Assembly: GCA_030745255.1 (NCBI GenBank)
Contig: JASLOY010000070.1
Location: 1 to 11,117, forward strand
Source: Vicinamibacterales bacterium
GTDB taxonomy: Bacteria > Acidobacteriota > Vicinamibacteria > Vicinamibacterales > UBA8438
DNA: 11,117 nt
Direction: 5' to 3'
The first letter of the stretch is position 1, and each line of letters starts with the position of its first letter. This document shows, piece after piece, positions 1 through 6,815 of the stretch. Position numbers and translations under genes: made by a program. The notes below the pieces were generated by a model. That model was not told the DNA's origin, did not search any database, and was given only the letters and a program-made list of their open reading frames with translations.

Positions 1-765
1 ATCCCCCAGCCACTTGCGAATCTCGGGTGGGTCGTGCTCGGCGTTCATCCGGACGATCCTGGCATCGTGCACCATCTCGATGAGAATCACGACCGTGTCC
101 TCGCCCTGCACGATCCGTTTGTGGTTGTTGTAGAAGTAGTTGGGAAGCGTCGGCGGACCGGCGGTGGAGCTGAACCCCATGAGACAGCGCTCAGCGAACC
201 CCCGCTGCTCCATGTTGTCGTAGGGCCCCGGCGCATCCAATCCGGCCTCGAGCCAGTACGCGGTGCCGTCGTTCTGACGCCCAAAACCCCCGCCTCCCCC
301 ACGGGCGGCGCGCTGGGCGGCGATCCGCGCCTCGGTCCGTGGTGGATACCGGCCGTTCGGCGGGTCGATGAGGATGGAGGTGCGCCACTCTCCGTCGATC
401 TGGAACGCGCCGGTGCCGCGGTCGATCCAGAACGAGTTGTAGCCACCGACGTTCCCTGCGGCGCCGCGCGATCCGTCACCGCCCTGTGGCGGGGCGCCGC
501 GGTTCGGGTCGCTGGGGAGGTTGCCCCGCTCCTGCCGCGCGCGCTCCGTCTCGGCGAGCTCGGCCGCCTCCTCGTCGGTCAACGACATCTTCCCGCCCAG
601 CTCGGTCGGACGCTGGATCGGCGTCAGCGTCGAGACGTCGTAGGTACCGGACAGATCCGGACGACCGCTCGGCGTCCGCGGAATGTCGGCGGTCTGTGCC
701 GACGCTACCGGCGCCAAGCACACGACCGCCAGGCCCCCGAGACACATCGCGATTCGACTACGCAT
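1..765 (-). CDS. Secreted Acidobacteria-type hypothetical protein, 3' end missing
   Basis: This reading frame is open from the ATG at 765 to the left edge, giving 255 residues without a stop, so the C-terminus lies outside the window. The start is supported by an AGGAGG site five bases upstream. Residues 1-21 form a signal peptide with a likely cut at ASA|Q, so the product is probably exported. The mature N-terminus reads TADIPRTPSGRPDLSGTYD, the usual opening of a large family of uncharacterised secreted proteins in Acidobacteriota. Near residue 200 there is an NYFYNNHKRIVQ segment, and the visible end has HDARIVRMNAEHDPPEIRKW, a hallmark of that family. A glycine- and arginine-rich stretch (about residues 145-155) looks like a linker. 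The function is unknown. I am confident it is a real gene; the family assignment is from memory of motifs, not a search. Confidence 0.85.
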   Translation of the reverse strand, partial: MRSRIAMCLGGLAVVCLAPVASAQTADIPRTPSGRPDLSGTYDVSTLTPIQRPTELGGKMSLTDEEAAELAETERARQERGNLPSDPNRGAPPQGGDGSRGAAGNVGGYNSFWIDRGTGAFQIDGEWRTSILIDPPNGRYPPRTEARIAAQRAARGGGGGFGRQNDGTAYWLEAGLDAPGPYDNMEQRGFAERCLMGFSSTAGPPTLPNYFYNNHKRIVQGEDTVVILIEMVHDARIVRMNAEHDPPEIRKWLGD

Positions 766-770
766 GTGAA

Positions 771-776
771 CCTCCT
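771..776 (-). promoter_or_regulatory. Ribosome binding site of the secreted protein at 765
   Basis: On the minus strand the sequence AGGAGG lies five bases upstream of the ATG at 765. It is a near-perfect Shine-Dalgarno match and fixes the start codon of the left-edge gene. Confidence 0.75.
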
Positions 777-797
777 CAAGTTAGCGTGGCAGTGGAC

Positions 798-826
798 ATT
801 GTAACGCCAGCCCGCCGGTCTGTCAG
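798..826 (-). promoter_or_regulatory. Sigma70-like promoter for the left-edge secreted protein
   Basis: On the minus strand CTGACA (826-821) and TACAAT (803-798) are separated by exactly 17 bases. Each hexamer differs from the TTGACA / TATAAT consensus at one position. The predicted transcript would start near 791 and have a leader of about 25 bases, containing the AGGAGG at 776-771. This fits the gene starting at 765. Promoters called by eye remain predictions. Confidence 0.55.
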
Positions 827-875
827 GAACTTTCACCACTGGCACCGGGAGGACGCTGCCGTGTGTACGAACCGT

Positions 876-990
876 TCAATCCTGGCGGTCGAGGCGCGGA
901 TCATGCGCGGTGTAGACGACTCTCATGCCGCCGTTGCCGAGTTCGGCGAGGATCGCATAGGGACCGAGCTGAGCGCCTGGCGAGCGTCAT
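876..990 (-). pseudogene. Relic of a Ser/Thr protein kinase 5' end (kinase relic 1)
   Basis: Read from 990 the start is MTLA, then the frame breaks, and in the shifted frame the sequence is GAQLGPYAILAELGNGGMRV followed by VYTAHDPRLDRQD and a stop at 878-876. This matches the canonical start of Hanks-type bacterial kinases (roughly MTLAPGxRLGPYEI, then the glycine-rich loop GxGGMGxVY, then AHDPRLDR just before the VALK lysine). The catalytic lysine and everything after it are absent. About two bases are missing between the ATG and the GAQLG codons. A perfect TATAAT lies 11 bases upstream of the ATG. It is a dead fragment just upstream of the secreted-protein gene on the same strand. Confidence 0.7.
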
Positions 991-1001
991 GGGAGGGGGC
1001 G

Positions 1002-1007
1002 ATTATA
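1002..1007 (-). promoter_or_regulatory. -10 box upstream of kinase relic 1
   Basis: The minus strand reads TATAAT, a perfect -10 hexamer, 11 bases before the ATG at 990. No good -35 is seen at the expected distance; the hexamer 17 bases upstream is CTAGCC. If used, the leader would be only a few bases long, implying a nearly leaderless message. Confidence 0.35.
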
Positions 1008-1026
1008 GCCCCACGACCAGGCTCGG

Positions 1027-1242
1027 CTAGGAGTCGAGGAGGGGGCCGTGCCAGCCCTGCCGAACGAGAAGCCGTTCAACGCGGGCGGCTCGCTCGTGCA
1101 GCGTGTAGGGCTCTGGGAACCGCTCGTCGATGATTAGCTGCCCGTTTGGAGCGGCGATCCGCAAGGCGTAGGGCGTCTCGCCGCTTCCCTTATAGATCTC
1201 GTACTCAAGCCGCTCGGCGCCACGTTTCAGGATCGATCGCAT
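1027..1242 (-). CDS. Small hypothetical protein, 71 aa
   Basis: The protein begins MRSILKRGAERLEYEIYKGS and ends VERLLVRQGWHGPLLDS. It has no signal peptide or membrane segment. The middle (YEIYKGSGETPYALRIAAP) alternates in a way that suggests two or three beta strands, and the end is a basic helix followed by GWHGP. I chose the ATG at 1242 because the extra 37 residues reached from 1353 are low-complexity and unlike a conserved N-terminus; neither start has a clear Shine-Dalgarno. It resembles small uncharacterised bacterial proteins ending in GW-GP, but I cannot name a family. The stop lies 36 bases from kinase relic 1 on the same strand, so the two may once have been co-located. Probably real, function unknown. 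Confidence 0.6.
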   Translation of the reverse strand: MRSILKRGAERLEYEIYKGSGETPYALRIAAPNGQLIIDERFPEPYTLHERAARVERLLVRQGWHGPLLDS

Positions 1243-1357
1243 ATGGATGGTATCGGGCGTTGGGCGTGCGACGGTTAGGGGGCCTGAGCGCGGTAGACGA
1301 CCCCCCATGCGGTGCTTCCGCAGCCAAGTGTTGGTGGCGAGCCCGTAACCCATCTAC

Positions 1358-2044
1358 ATGCTACAGTCTGAGTTCGATGTTGAGAGGTGCGGTTCTCTCG
1401 ATGCCAAGGGCCGATCCGAATTGAAGAATCGACGATGTCCCAATCCCGCCTGTCCGGTCCATGGAAGAGTCGGTGCCGAGCACATCGTCAGCCACGGTTT
1501 CTACCGAACGAGATCCGGGAGACATCGTCGAACCCGATCCTACGCGAAGGTCGTTCGTCGCGTCTTTGGTTCAGCGGCGCTGTGTGGCCAGGTGCTCAAG
1601 ACGCGAAGAAACGATCGCGACATCAAGGTCGAACGCCGAGCCCGCATAGGCGCGTCGTGGCGGTTCGCAGAGGCGCTCATGAACTTTGAGGACTCGTCGA
1701 CCTTAAACACGTCGTTCGTTGAACGGCTGAATCTGACCATCTGCCAAGGTTCGGCCTATCCGGCTCGGCGAACGCCCGCCCATGCTCGCTCGAAGGAGCA
1801 ACTCGAAGCCCATCTTGGGTTCCTGCTATGTCACTACAACTTCGCGCGCCCGCACGGTGCGCTGAAGTTCGGGCGGAAGGTTCGGACGCCGGCGATGCAG
1901 GCTGGACTCGCCACGCGCTGCCTCACGTTCCGTGACGTGTTCGTGTGTCTGCCCTCCTTGTTAGTAGGCATCGGCATGATCACGTGTACCGTGCTGAGCA
2001 GCTTGCTTACCGCCCCAGCCCGGGAAGAGCTGCCGGTCGCCTGA
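1358..2044 (+). pseudogene. Internally deleted IS1-like transposase
   Basis: The 228-residue frame opens MLQSEFDVERCGSLDAKGRS, contains CPNPACPVHG (Cys27 and Cys32, the first half of a zinc ribbon) and FYRTRSGRHRRTR. It then jumps at residue 61 (around 1530-1541) to SYAKVVRRVFG, QVLKTRRNDRD, LNTSFVERLNLTI, HYNFARPHGALKFG and RTPAMQAGLATR. The two parts are the N-terminal zinc-binding region and the C-terminal part of the catalytic domain of an IS1-type transposase of roughly 330-370 residues. The middle, with the second cysteine pair and the first catalytic acidic residues, is missing without loss of frame. The protein cannot be an active transposase. The tail after about residue 195 diverges and may be adjacent DNA read through. 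Terminal inverted repeats were not found. Confidence 0.75.
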
Positions 2045-2085
2045 GCAACAATTGATGGCGGAAGCACCGGGCGTTGACCGTCCGG

Positions 2086-2091
2086 TATACT
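2086..2091 (+). promoter_or_regulatory. Candidate -10 box ahead of kinase relic 2 and the SGNH gene
   Basis: TATACT matches the -10 consensus at five of six positions and lies 18 bases before the GTG at 2110. A TTGACC is present at 2074-2079 but is only six bases away, so it cannot be the -35 for this -10. The site may be the old kinase promoter, now able to drive the SGNH hydrolase gene. Confidence 0.3.
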
Positions 2092-2109
2092 TCCCTCGGT
2101 CCATCTTCT

Positions 2110-2220
2110 GTGGCTCTCAGCCCCGGTACCCATCTCGGCGTCTACGAGGTCTCCGCCAAGATTGGCGAACGCGGCATGGCACGGCTGATGAAACGGCGAG
2201 GGAATTGGAGGAATCAATGA
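2110..2220 (+). pseudogene. Relic of a Ser/Thr protein kinase 5' end (kinase relic 2)
   Basis: A GTG-initiated frame of 36 codons reads MALSPGTHLGVYEVSAKIGE, then RGMARLMKRRGNWRNQ and stop. The first 25 residues follow the standard opening of Hanks-type kinases (LSPGTRLGPYEV, then the glycine-loop GxGGM). The loop is altered (GERGM) and everything from the lysine onward is gone. The final TGA (2218-2220) overlaps the ATG of the SGNH hydrolase as ATGA, so the relic could now act as a translated leader for that gene. Whether it is translated is not known. Confidence 0.65.
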
Positions 2221-3146
2221 AATCGTGGTGGGTTGCGGTGAGTCTACTGGCCGTCATGGTGGGGGCCGCAGAGGCGCAGGAGCCTCGGTCAATCTTGTTC
2301 ATTGGAAACAGCTTCACTTACGGGCACGGGTCGGCCGTGCGGTACTGGCGCGCGGACTCGGTCACGGACCTGAACCGCGAGGGGGTCGGTGGCGTGCCGG
2401 CCCTATTCAAGGCCTTCGTCGACCAGGTGGGTCTGCCCTATGACGTCTATCTCGAAACGCGGGGCGGCTCGGCGTTCGATTTTCACCTGCGGGAGAAGCG
2501 CGCCGAGATCACCAGGCAGCCGTGGGATGTGGTGGTCGCGCACGGCTTCAGCACGCTCGACTCTGAGAAGCCGAACGATCCGACCGCCCTGCTCACCACG
2601 GGCCGGGAGCTTGCGGACCTGCTGCAGGCCACGAACTCCGAGGTCGAGTTCTATGTCACCGCCACCTGGTCCCGTCCGGACCTGACCTACGGAGATGGCT
2701 CGCCGTGGTCCGGGAAGACGATTTACGTCATGGGCTCGGACGTCGATGCCGCCTATGACCGGCTCGCGGCCGAAGTGCCGGGAGTGAAGGCCGTGAACCC
2801 AGTGGGTGAAGCCTTCAACCGCGCCATCCGCGCCGGCGTGGCGGACTCGAACCCCTACGACGGCATTGATGCCGACACGATCGACCTCTGGACCTACGAC
2901 CACTACCACGCGAGCTCCTACGGGTACTACCTGGAGGCGCTCGTGGTCTTCGGCAACGTGACGGGCGTGGACCCGCTGGTGCTGGGGCGGGCAGAATGCT
3001 CCGGTTTCGAGCTGGGGATGTCGGGAGCCCAGGTGGAAGCGCTGCTCCAGGTCGCCCACGACGAACTGGCGGCGTCAGGCGTGCATCTGCACACGCCGTC
3101 CGGGCTGACGATGCCCACGCGGCCGTCGACCTGCGCCGCCCCGTAG
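2217..3146 (+). CDS. Secreted SGNH/GDSL-type hydrolase
   Basis: The 309-residue protein starts at the ATG at 2217, preceded by GGAGG with a five-base spacer; the longer frame from 2052 has no such support and would bury the signal peptide. Residues 1-20 are a signal peptide cut at AEA|Q. Block I of the SGNH fold is ILFIGNSFTYG (Ser32 the likely nucleophile), the RGGSAFDFH region (82-90) supplies the block II glycine, WDVVVAHG (103-110) sits at block III, and the C-terminal Asp-His pair is in YDHYHASSYG (Asp228, His231). Such enzymes hydrolyse esters in carbohydrates or lipids; DUF4886-type proteins have the same IGNSFT opening. The substrate is unknown. The likely location is the periplasm or outside. 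All catalytic residues are present, so it looks intact. Confidence 0.8.
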   Translation: MKSWWVAVSLLAVMVGAAEAQEPRSILFIGNSFTYGHGSAVRYWRADSVTDLNREGVGGVPALFKAFVDQVGLPYDVYLETRGGSAFDFHLREKRAEITRQPWDVVVAHGFSTLDSEKPNDPTALLTTGRELADLLQATNSEVEFYVTATWSRPDLTYGDGSPWSGKTIYVMGSDVDAAYDRLAAEVPGVKAVNPVGEAFNRAIRAGVADSNPYDGIDADTIDLWTYDHYHASSYGYYLEALVVFGNVTGVDPLVLGRAECSGFELGMSGAQVEALLQVAHDELAASGVHLHTPSGLTMPTRPSTCAAP

Positions 3147-3160
3147 CGCATCGGAGGGTT

Positions 3161-3338
3161 CTGTCAACTTGGCGGATCGGAGCCGGGATCTCGGACTGGT
3201 CCGAGCGGGGCTGCGGCAGCACAAAGCACACGTCGCCGCCGGAGGGAGACCTCCGTCGCACATTCGTCGGAAATCGGACATTCTGCCGGCCAATTCTGCA
3301 GCCCGCATTTCAGCGGCGAAACTGTCAGTTGACCCCCG
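3161..3338 (+). mobile_element. Possible MITE or solo IS-end segment
   Basis: The stretch right after the SGNH gene is bounded by GTCAACT (3163-3169) and its inverse AGTTGAC (3327-3333), each beside a CTGTCA. The right part carries short related motifs (GGAAATCGGACATTCTG, GCGGCGAAACTGTCAGTTG) of the kind seen in multi-repeat ends of IS21-type elements. No transposase is encoded, and the frames inside are short. It could be a non-autonomous element or a leftover IS end. The inverted repeat is only seven bases, so chance is possible. Confidence 0.3.
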
Positions 3339-3348
3339 TCTTCCGGGG
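3334..3348. other. Small GC hairpin
   Basis: CCCCG (3334-3337 plus 3338) and CGGGG (3344-3348) form a five-base-pair stem with a five-base loop. No T-run follows on either strand, so it is not a convincing intrinsic terminator. It lies 200 bases after the SGNH gene. Confidence 0.25.
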
Positions 3349-3357
3349 CTTGAGTGA

Positions 3358-3381
3358 TGGTGCGGAAGGGGGGACTTGAAC
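3358..3381 (-). other. tRNA-Leu 3'-end fragment, att-site-like
   Basis: The minus strand reads GTTCAAGTCCCCC followed by CTTCCGCACCA. This is the T-loop, the 3' half of the T-stem, the acceptor strand, the discriminator A and CCA of a class II tRNA, closest to tRNA-Leu. The 5' half of the T-stem, the variable arm, anticodon and the rest do not follow upstream, so it is not a tRNA gene. Short 3'-end copies like this are usually left by integrases that use tRNA genes as attachment sites. In that model the inserted element would lie on the right side, where the sequence becomes AT-richer (3382-3490). No integrase gene is visible. Confidence 0.45.
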
Positions 3382-3823
3382 AGACAGCTATTCATAAAAG
3401 CCTATAGAAATAGGATGAAGAGATGCGCTAGACCTGTCAGAACAGCGCAAAACCCACCGAGTAGGTACATAACAGGTACATGAAACTCCATTACGCGACA
3501 CCGCTCGACAACCGAATTCGCAACGGGTTGGAACGGAATCGGCGGAGGAGACTGTCGGGCTTGAAGGTACTTGGAGGCCGCCGCGACACGGGTCCGAATC
3601 CCCAAGGGGACTTGGACGCTTGTGGGCGGTGGAAAGACAGGGCCTTTTGCGAGTTGCCTAGCCTGCTCTGGACTTCTCCCGGTCATCCTGCGGTCATCCA
3701 AGGGCAGGACGAGGACGTCATTGCGCCACCACCTGGGCGTCGCGCCGCTGACGTCACGATGCTGGTCGCTGCCCGCGGCCCGGTTGCAACGACCCACTGA
3801 TTGGGCGCACAATTCCGCCAACC
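3382..3823. other. Non-coding stretch without a supportable gene
   Basis: The first 110 bases are clearly richer in A and T than the rest of the window. A minus-strand frame of 139 codons (3402-3821) exists, but its composition and the PLGIRTRV phrase are typical of spurious frames around tRNA-like sequence. A second GGGGACTTG motif occurs at 3605-3613, echoing the tRNA-Leu fragment. No gene can be supported. Confidence 0.4.
3463..3481. repeat. Two AGGTACAT direct repeats
   Basis: AGGTACAT occurs at 3463-3470 and CAGGTACAT ends at 3481, giving two identical octamers 11 bases apart, which is one helical turn. They sit in the AT-richer segment beside the tRNA-Leu fragment. Paired, helically phased octamers could bind a regulator or recombination protein, but no partner is visible. 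Confidence 0.3.
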
Positions 3824-4533
3824 ATGGCGGAGACAGGCCTGATTCGCTATCACTATCGCTTCCGCTTTCCCGACGGAAAGGAGTCGAGCTACGAGATCCT
3901 CCTCGGTCCGGACTCCCTCGCCCTGACGAGGCCGGAGAGGGAAGATCTACCCGACTGGACCAGGCTGGGCTTTCGCCAATGCGACAATTGTCCGCTCAGC
4001 GAGGAGACCCATCCCGCTGTCCCATCGCCGCCAATCTGGTCGACATGATCGAGCTTTTCGGCGACTGGATCTCCCACCATCAGGTCGAGGTCTCGGTCGA
4101 TGCTCACGATCGGCGCTACCTCAAGACGACCCCGGCCCAGTCAGCGGCGAGCTCGCTGATCGGCATCGTCATGGTCACCAGCGGCTGTCCGATCCTCGAT
4201 CGCTTCCGGCCCATGGTCGAGATCCATCTACCCTTCCAGACCCCACCCGAAGCGACGTATCGTTTTCTGTCGATGTACCTGTTCACGCAGTACTGCATCG
4301 CTCATGACGGTGGCAGTCCCGATTGGGAGCTCGCCGAAGTCGAGTCGTTCCTCGAGCAGGCGCGGTGTGCGAATAGCGGCATCGCCGACCGTCTGCGCGC
4401 GATCGGCATCGAGGACGCCGGCATCAACGCCCTCGCGATTCTCAACGCCCACGGTGAGCTGACCCGCTTCCGCCTGCTCGACGACGACCTCGAGCACTGG
4501 CGCCGCATCGTCGGCGCCGTCTACCCGCGCTGA
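3824..4533 (+). pseudogene. DUF6901-like protein with a one-base frameshift
   Basis: The N-terminal part reads in one frame from the ATG at 3824 (MAETGLIRYHYRFRFPDGKE to SEETHP) and the rest in the -1 frame (RCPIAANLVDMIELFG to RRIVGAVYPR). The switch is at 4013-4016, where one C appears to be missing from a CCC run; adding it gives an unbroken 236-residue protein. Restored residues include Cys53, Cys56 and Cys66 (QCDNCPL, HPRCP), perhaps a metal site, and SGCP near 121-123. The pattern YRFRFPDG, DWTRL, CP-AANLV, SSLIG, TSGCP and SMYLFTQY resembles the uncharacterised DUF6901 family. The function is unknown. It may be a recent pseudogene or a sequencing error in a homopolymer. No Shine-Dalgarno is seen. 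Confidence 0.7.
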
Positions 4534-4940
4534 TCGAATCGCCAACTCTCCAGCGGGTGTGAGGCGTCAAATAGATGTGGACCAAGTGAGGCCTTGAAAT
4601 AAGAGAGACTTTGCAGCCAGGGGAGGAGGTCCCCATGAGCCAAGCCAAGGCGGCACGGGCGGGGTCTACAAAGCTCGCGACGCCAAGCTCGACCTGGATG
4701 TGGCACTGAAGGTGCTGCCCGAGGCATTTACATCGGACCCAGACTGACCCCGACCGCCTGGCCAGGTTCGAGCGCGAGGCTGGTCCTTCGCCCACTCTGC
4801 AGGTCGCGGCCCCAACCTGACACGTCTCTTGGCAGGCCAGCGTGTTACGGCGTTGCGGGTGAGGCGCCCTTGCGCTGAGGGGAGCGCGGGCCAACCCCTA
4901 TTTATGCACCGACGCCGCTCAGGAGCGCTGCTTCTACGCG
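4534..4940. other. Intergenic stretch containing kinase relic 3
   Basis: Between the DUF6901-like gene and the end of the minus-strand Vgb gene there is no intact gene. A strong AGGAGGT (4624-4630) precedes an ATG at 4635, but that frame stops after 23 codons. The kinase relic lies in another frame. From 4790 to 4940 I see nothing recognisable. Confidence 0.4.
4649..4781 (+). pseudogene. Relic of a Ser/Thr protein kinase N-lobe (kinase relic 3)
   Basis: The frame at 4649 reads GGTGGVYKARDAKLDLDVAL and continues KVLPEAFTSDPD to a TGA at 4745-4747. One base over, the sequence resumes as DRLARFEREA. Together these match the conserved run GGMGEVYRARDTKLDRDVALKVLPEAF-(about 5)-DRLARFEREA of bacterial Hanks-type kinases, from the glycine loop through the catalytic lysine (VALK) to the start of helix C. 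The sequence upstream of the loop and downstream of FEREA is missing. It is a frameshifted scrap. It covers the part of the kinase just after that kept in relic 2, but the two are 2.4 kb apart and need not come from one gene. Confidence 0.7.
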
Positions 4941-6815
4941 CTACTGGGCGCCTCCCGCGGCCGCCGGGACTGCGCTGGCGGTGCGGGCGGCTTGGAGCTC
5001 GGCCTCCGTTCGGAACTGGATGCGCGCCGCTCGACTCGCCTCCCGGTAGACGACCCAGACGTCCGGGCCGCCCGCATTGTCGACCGCGATGTGTCGCAAC
5101 TCGGTCCCGATGCTCGGCAGCTTGTAGATCGTGTACTCCTCGGTGCGCGGATCGAACTTGGCGACGGCGTCGTCAGACGACAGGTTCGCCCATACCATGT
5201 GGTTCCGGTCGACGACCGTCGCGTACGGATGCGCGGCGATCGGCAAGTGGTAGTACGTCACCTCGAGCGTGTTGATGTCGACCTTCGCCAGGTTCGAGCC
5301 CCACCAGTTCGCGACCCACACCGCATCGCCGTCGGGATCGGCCGCGAGCCGGCGCGGCGCCTGCGCGCCGGGATTGTAGACGCTCCCCGAAAAGCGCATC
5401 GCACCGATGCGGTGGAAGAAGTCGCGGTCGGCCGGCGTGAGTAGCTGTTCGCGGTCGAGCGCGCCCGGCGGACGCATCACCACCTCGTCGACCTCGCCGG
5501 TCGTGCCGTTCGCGTGCCCGACGATGTCCTGGTTGAACTGGGCCCACCAGCCGTTCCCGAGCCGGTCGGCGGCCGTGCCGTAGGTCTGGCCATCACCGAT
5601 GGTCTTGTTCTGGAAGTACGTGAAGTCGTGGGTGTCGGGATCAAACTTGAGGGCGCCGTGAGGGTTGCCGACCCAGATGTTGCCCTGGCCGTCCTCCTGG
5701 AGGCTCCCACCGACGCGGAGCGGCCGCGGCGGCGTGTAGAGCTCGAACGTTTCCGTCGTCGGGTCCAGCCGGCCGAGGCTGCCCGCCGTGTCGAACCACA
5801 GAATGCCGGTCCGCGCCTTGGTGATGCCGTGCGAATTGCGCGCGCTCTTGCCGTCCGGCGCCGTCAGCTTGAAGCCGGTAACCTGGCCCGTCGCTGGGTC
5901 GACCTTCGCGAGCGTCCGAAAGTCGTTCCGCACCGAATCGGTGATCCAGACGTTGCCGTCGTCGTCGACCGCGGCATCGTGCATGCCGCCACCGCCGCGC
6001 ATCCCCGAGGGAATGCCTTCAGACCATTCGCTGCCGTTGATCGCGGTGAGCTCAGTTGGCAGCTCCGCGATGGGGATGTCGTATTCGGTGACGACGTGGC
6101 GCGCCGCCTCACCGGTCGGACGCGGCTGCAGGTTGAACGTCAAGGGTGGCGACTCGGGACCTCGGGCCTTAGTGAGATACGCCGCCAGCTCGTCGCGGTA
6201 GTACTCCATGGTGATCGACGGCCGGGCACCGCGCCCGCTCCATCCGTGGTAGCTGACCCGCGCCATCAGATCGATCATGGCGCGCCAGCCGCGCTCGTCG
6301 AACCGGTTCTGCAGCGCCAGACCGGCCTGGTGGCACTCCGTGCAGGCAACGCGAAACACTTCCTTGAGCCGGCGATCCTCGATCGTATCGGCCGGCAGGG
6401 CGTCCAACCACTCGACGCCGGACAGTTGGTGGGTGAAGTCGACGGCGGCCGCCAGGGAGAAGTCCTGAGCCACCCGTCGCGCGGGGTCCAGCACCACGTC
6501 CGCGCTCGCCATCTCGTAGCCGACAGCCTGCGCCCAGACTCGGTAGCGCCCGCCTTCGAGCGGAGGCGCCAGCGGGGGAAAGTAGTACCGACCTGCCTCA
6601 TCCGTGAAGACCGAGGTCGTAAGCGACTTGTTCTCGGCCCGAGCGGAGACGGCCACGCCTGGCATCGGCTCGCCGGTCGGTGCGGTGATGGTCCCCGCGA
6701 GCGGCGTCGGCCCGACGGCTTGCGCCGCTGCGAGCGCTGTCGGCCCCGCCAGCTGCAGAACGCAGACGCCGATGATCAGTCTCGTTCGCAACACGATCCG
6801 TCTAGGTTCCAGCAT
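4941..6815 (-). CDS. Secreted cytochrome c / Vgb-propeller protein with a carboxypeptidase-regulatory domain
   Basis: The 624-residue protein is started at the ATG at 6815 because GGAGG lies just upstream; the earlier ATG at 6833 would place that site inside the gene. Residues 1-32 are a signal peptide. Residues 37-112 (GTITAPTGEPMPGVAV to AQDFSLAA) are a carboxypeptidase-regulatory-like beta-sandwich. Residues 130-195 contain one heme site, CTECH (Cys148, Cys151, His152). From about 210 to 600 repeats such as DAAVDDDGNVWITDS, GNIWVGNP, AVWVANWWGSNLAKVD and HMVWANLSSDDAVAKFD form a Vgb (streptogramin lyase-like) beta-propeller. True lyase activity is not implied. This architecture is common in Acidobacteriota and is thought to act in periplasmic redox chemistry. 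It lies 31 bases downstream of a cytochrome c gene and is probably co-transcribed with it. Confidence 0.88.
   Translation of the reverse strand: MLEPRRIVLRTRLIIGVCVLQLAGPTALAAAQAVGPTPLAGTITAPTGEPMPGVAVSARAENKSLTTSVFTDEAGRYYFPPLAPPLEGGRYRVWAQAVGYEMASADVVLDPARRVAQDFSLAAAVDFTHQLSGVEWLDALPADTIEDRRLKEVFRVACTECHQAGLALQNRFDERGWRAMIDLMARVSYHGWSGRGARPSITMEYYRDELAAYLTKARGPESPPLTFNLQPRPTGEAARHVVTEYDIPIAELPTELTAINGSEWSEGIPSGMRGGGGMHDAAVDDDGNVWITDSVRNDFRTLAKVDPATGQVTGFKLTAPDGKSARNSHGITKARTGILWFDTAGSLGRLDPTTETFELYTPPRPLRVGGSLQEDGQGNIWVGNPHGALKFDPDTHDFTYFQNKTIGDGQTYGTAADRLGNGWWAQFNQDIVGHANGTTGEVDEVVMRPPGALDREQLLTPADRDFFHRIGAMRFSGSVYNPGAQAPRRLAADPDGDAVWVANWWGSNLAKVDINTLEVTYYHLPIAAHPYATVVDRNHMVWANLSSDDAVAKFDPRTEEYTIYKLPSIGTELRHIAVDNAGGPDVWVVYREASRAARIQFRTEAELQAARTASAVPAAAGGAQ

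Noticed and set aside
2074..2079. TTGACC as a -35 box for the TATACT -10
   Set aside because: The spacing is six bases, far from the 16-18 needed.
3589..3616. Second tRNA T-arm-like stretch (GGGTCCGAATCCC) with GGGGACTTG
   Set aside because: No acceptor, D-arm or anticodon arm can be folded around it, and the T-loop is atypical (TCCGAAT).
3402..3821. Minus-strand ORF of 139 codons with a hydrophobic C-terminus
   Set aside because: Composition is irregular, there is no Shine-Dalgarno or family motif, and it overlaps tRNA-like and repeat sequence. The PLGIRTRV phrase is typical of spurious frames.
3571..4533. A single 320-residue ORF across the DUF6901-like gene
   Set aside because: Its first 148 residues are an out-of-frame translation with no protein-like pattern; the true N-terminus is in the other frame from 3824.
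4847..4890. Integron attC-like site
   Set aside because: The core sites GTTRRRY and RYYYAAC could not be placed, and no cassette structure is visible.
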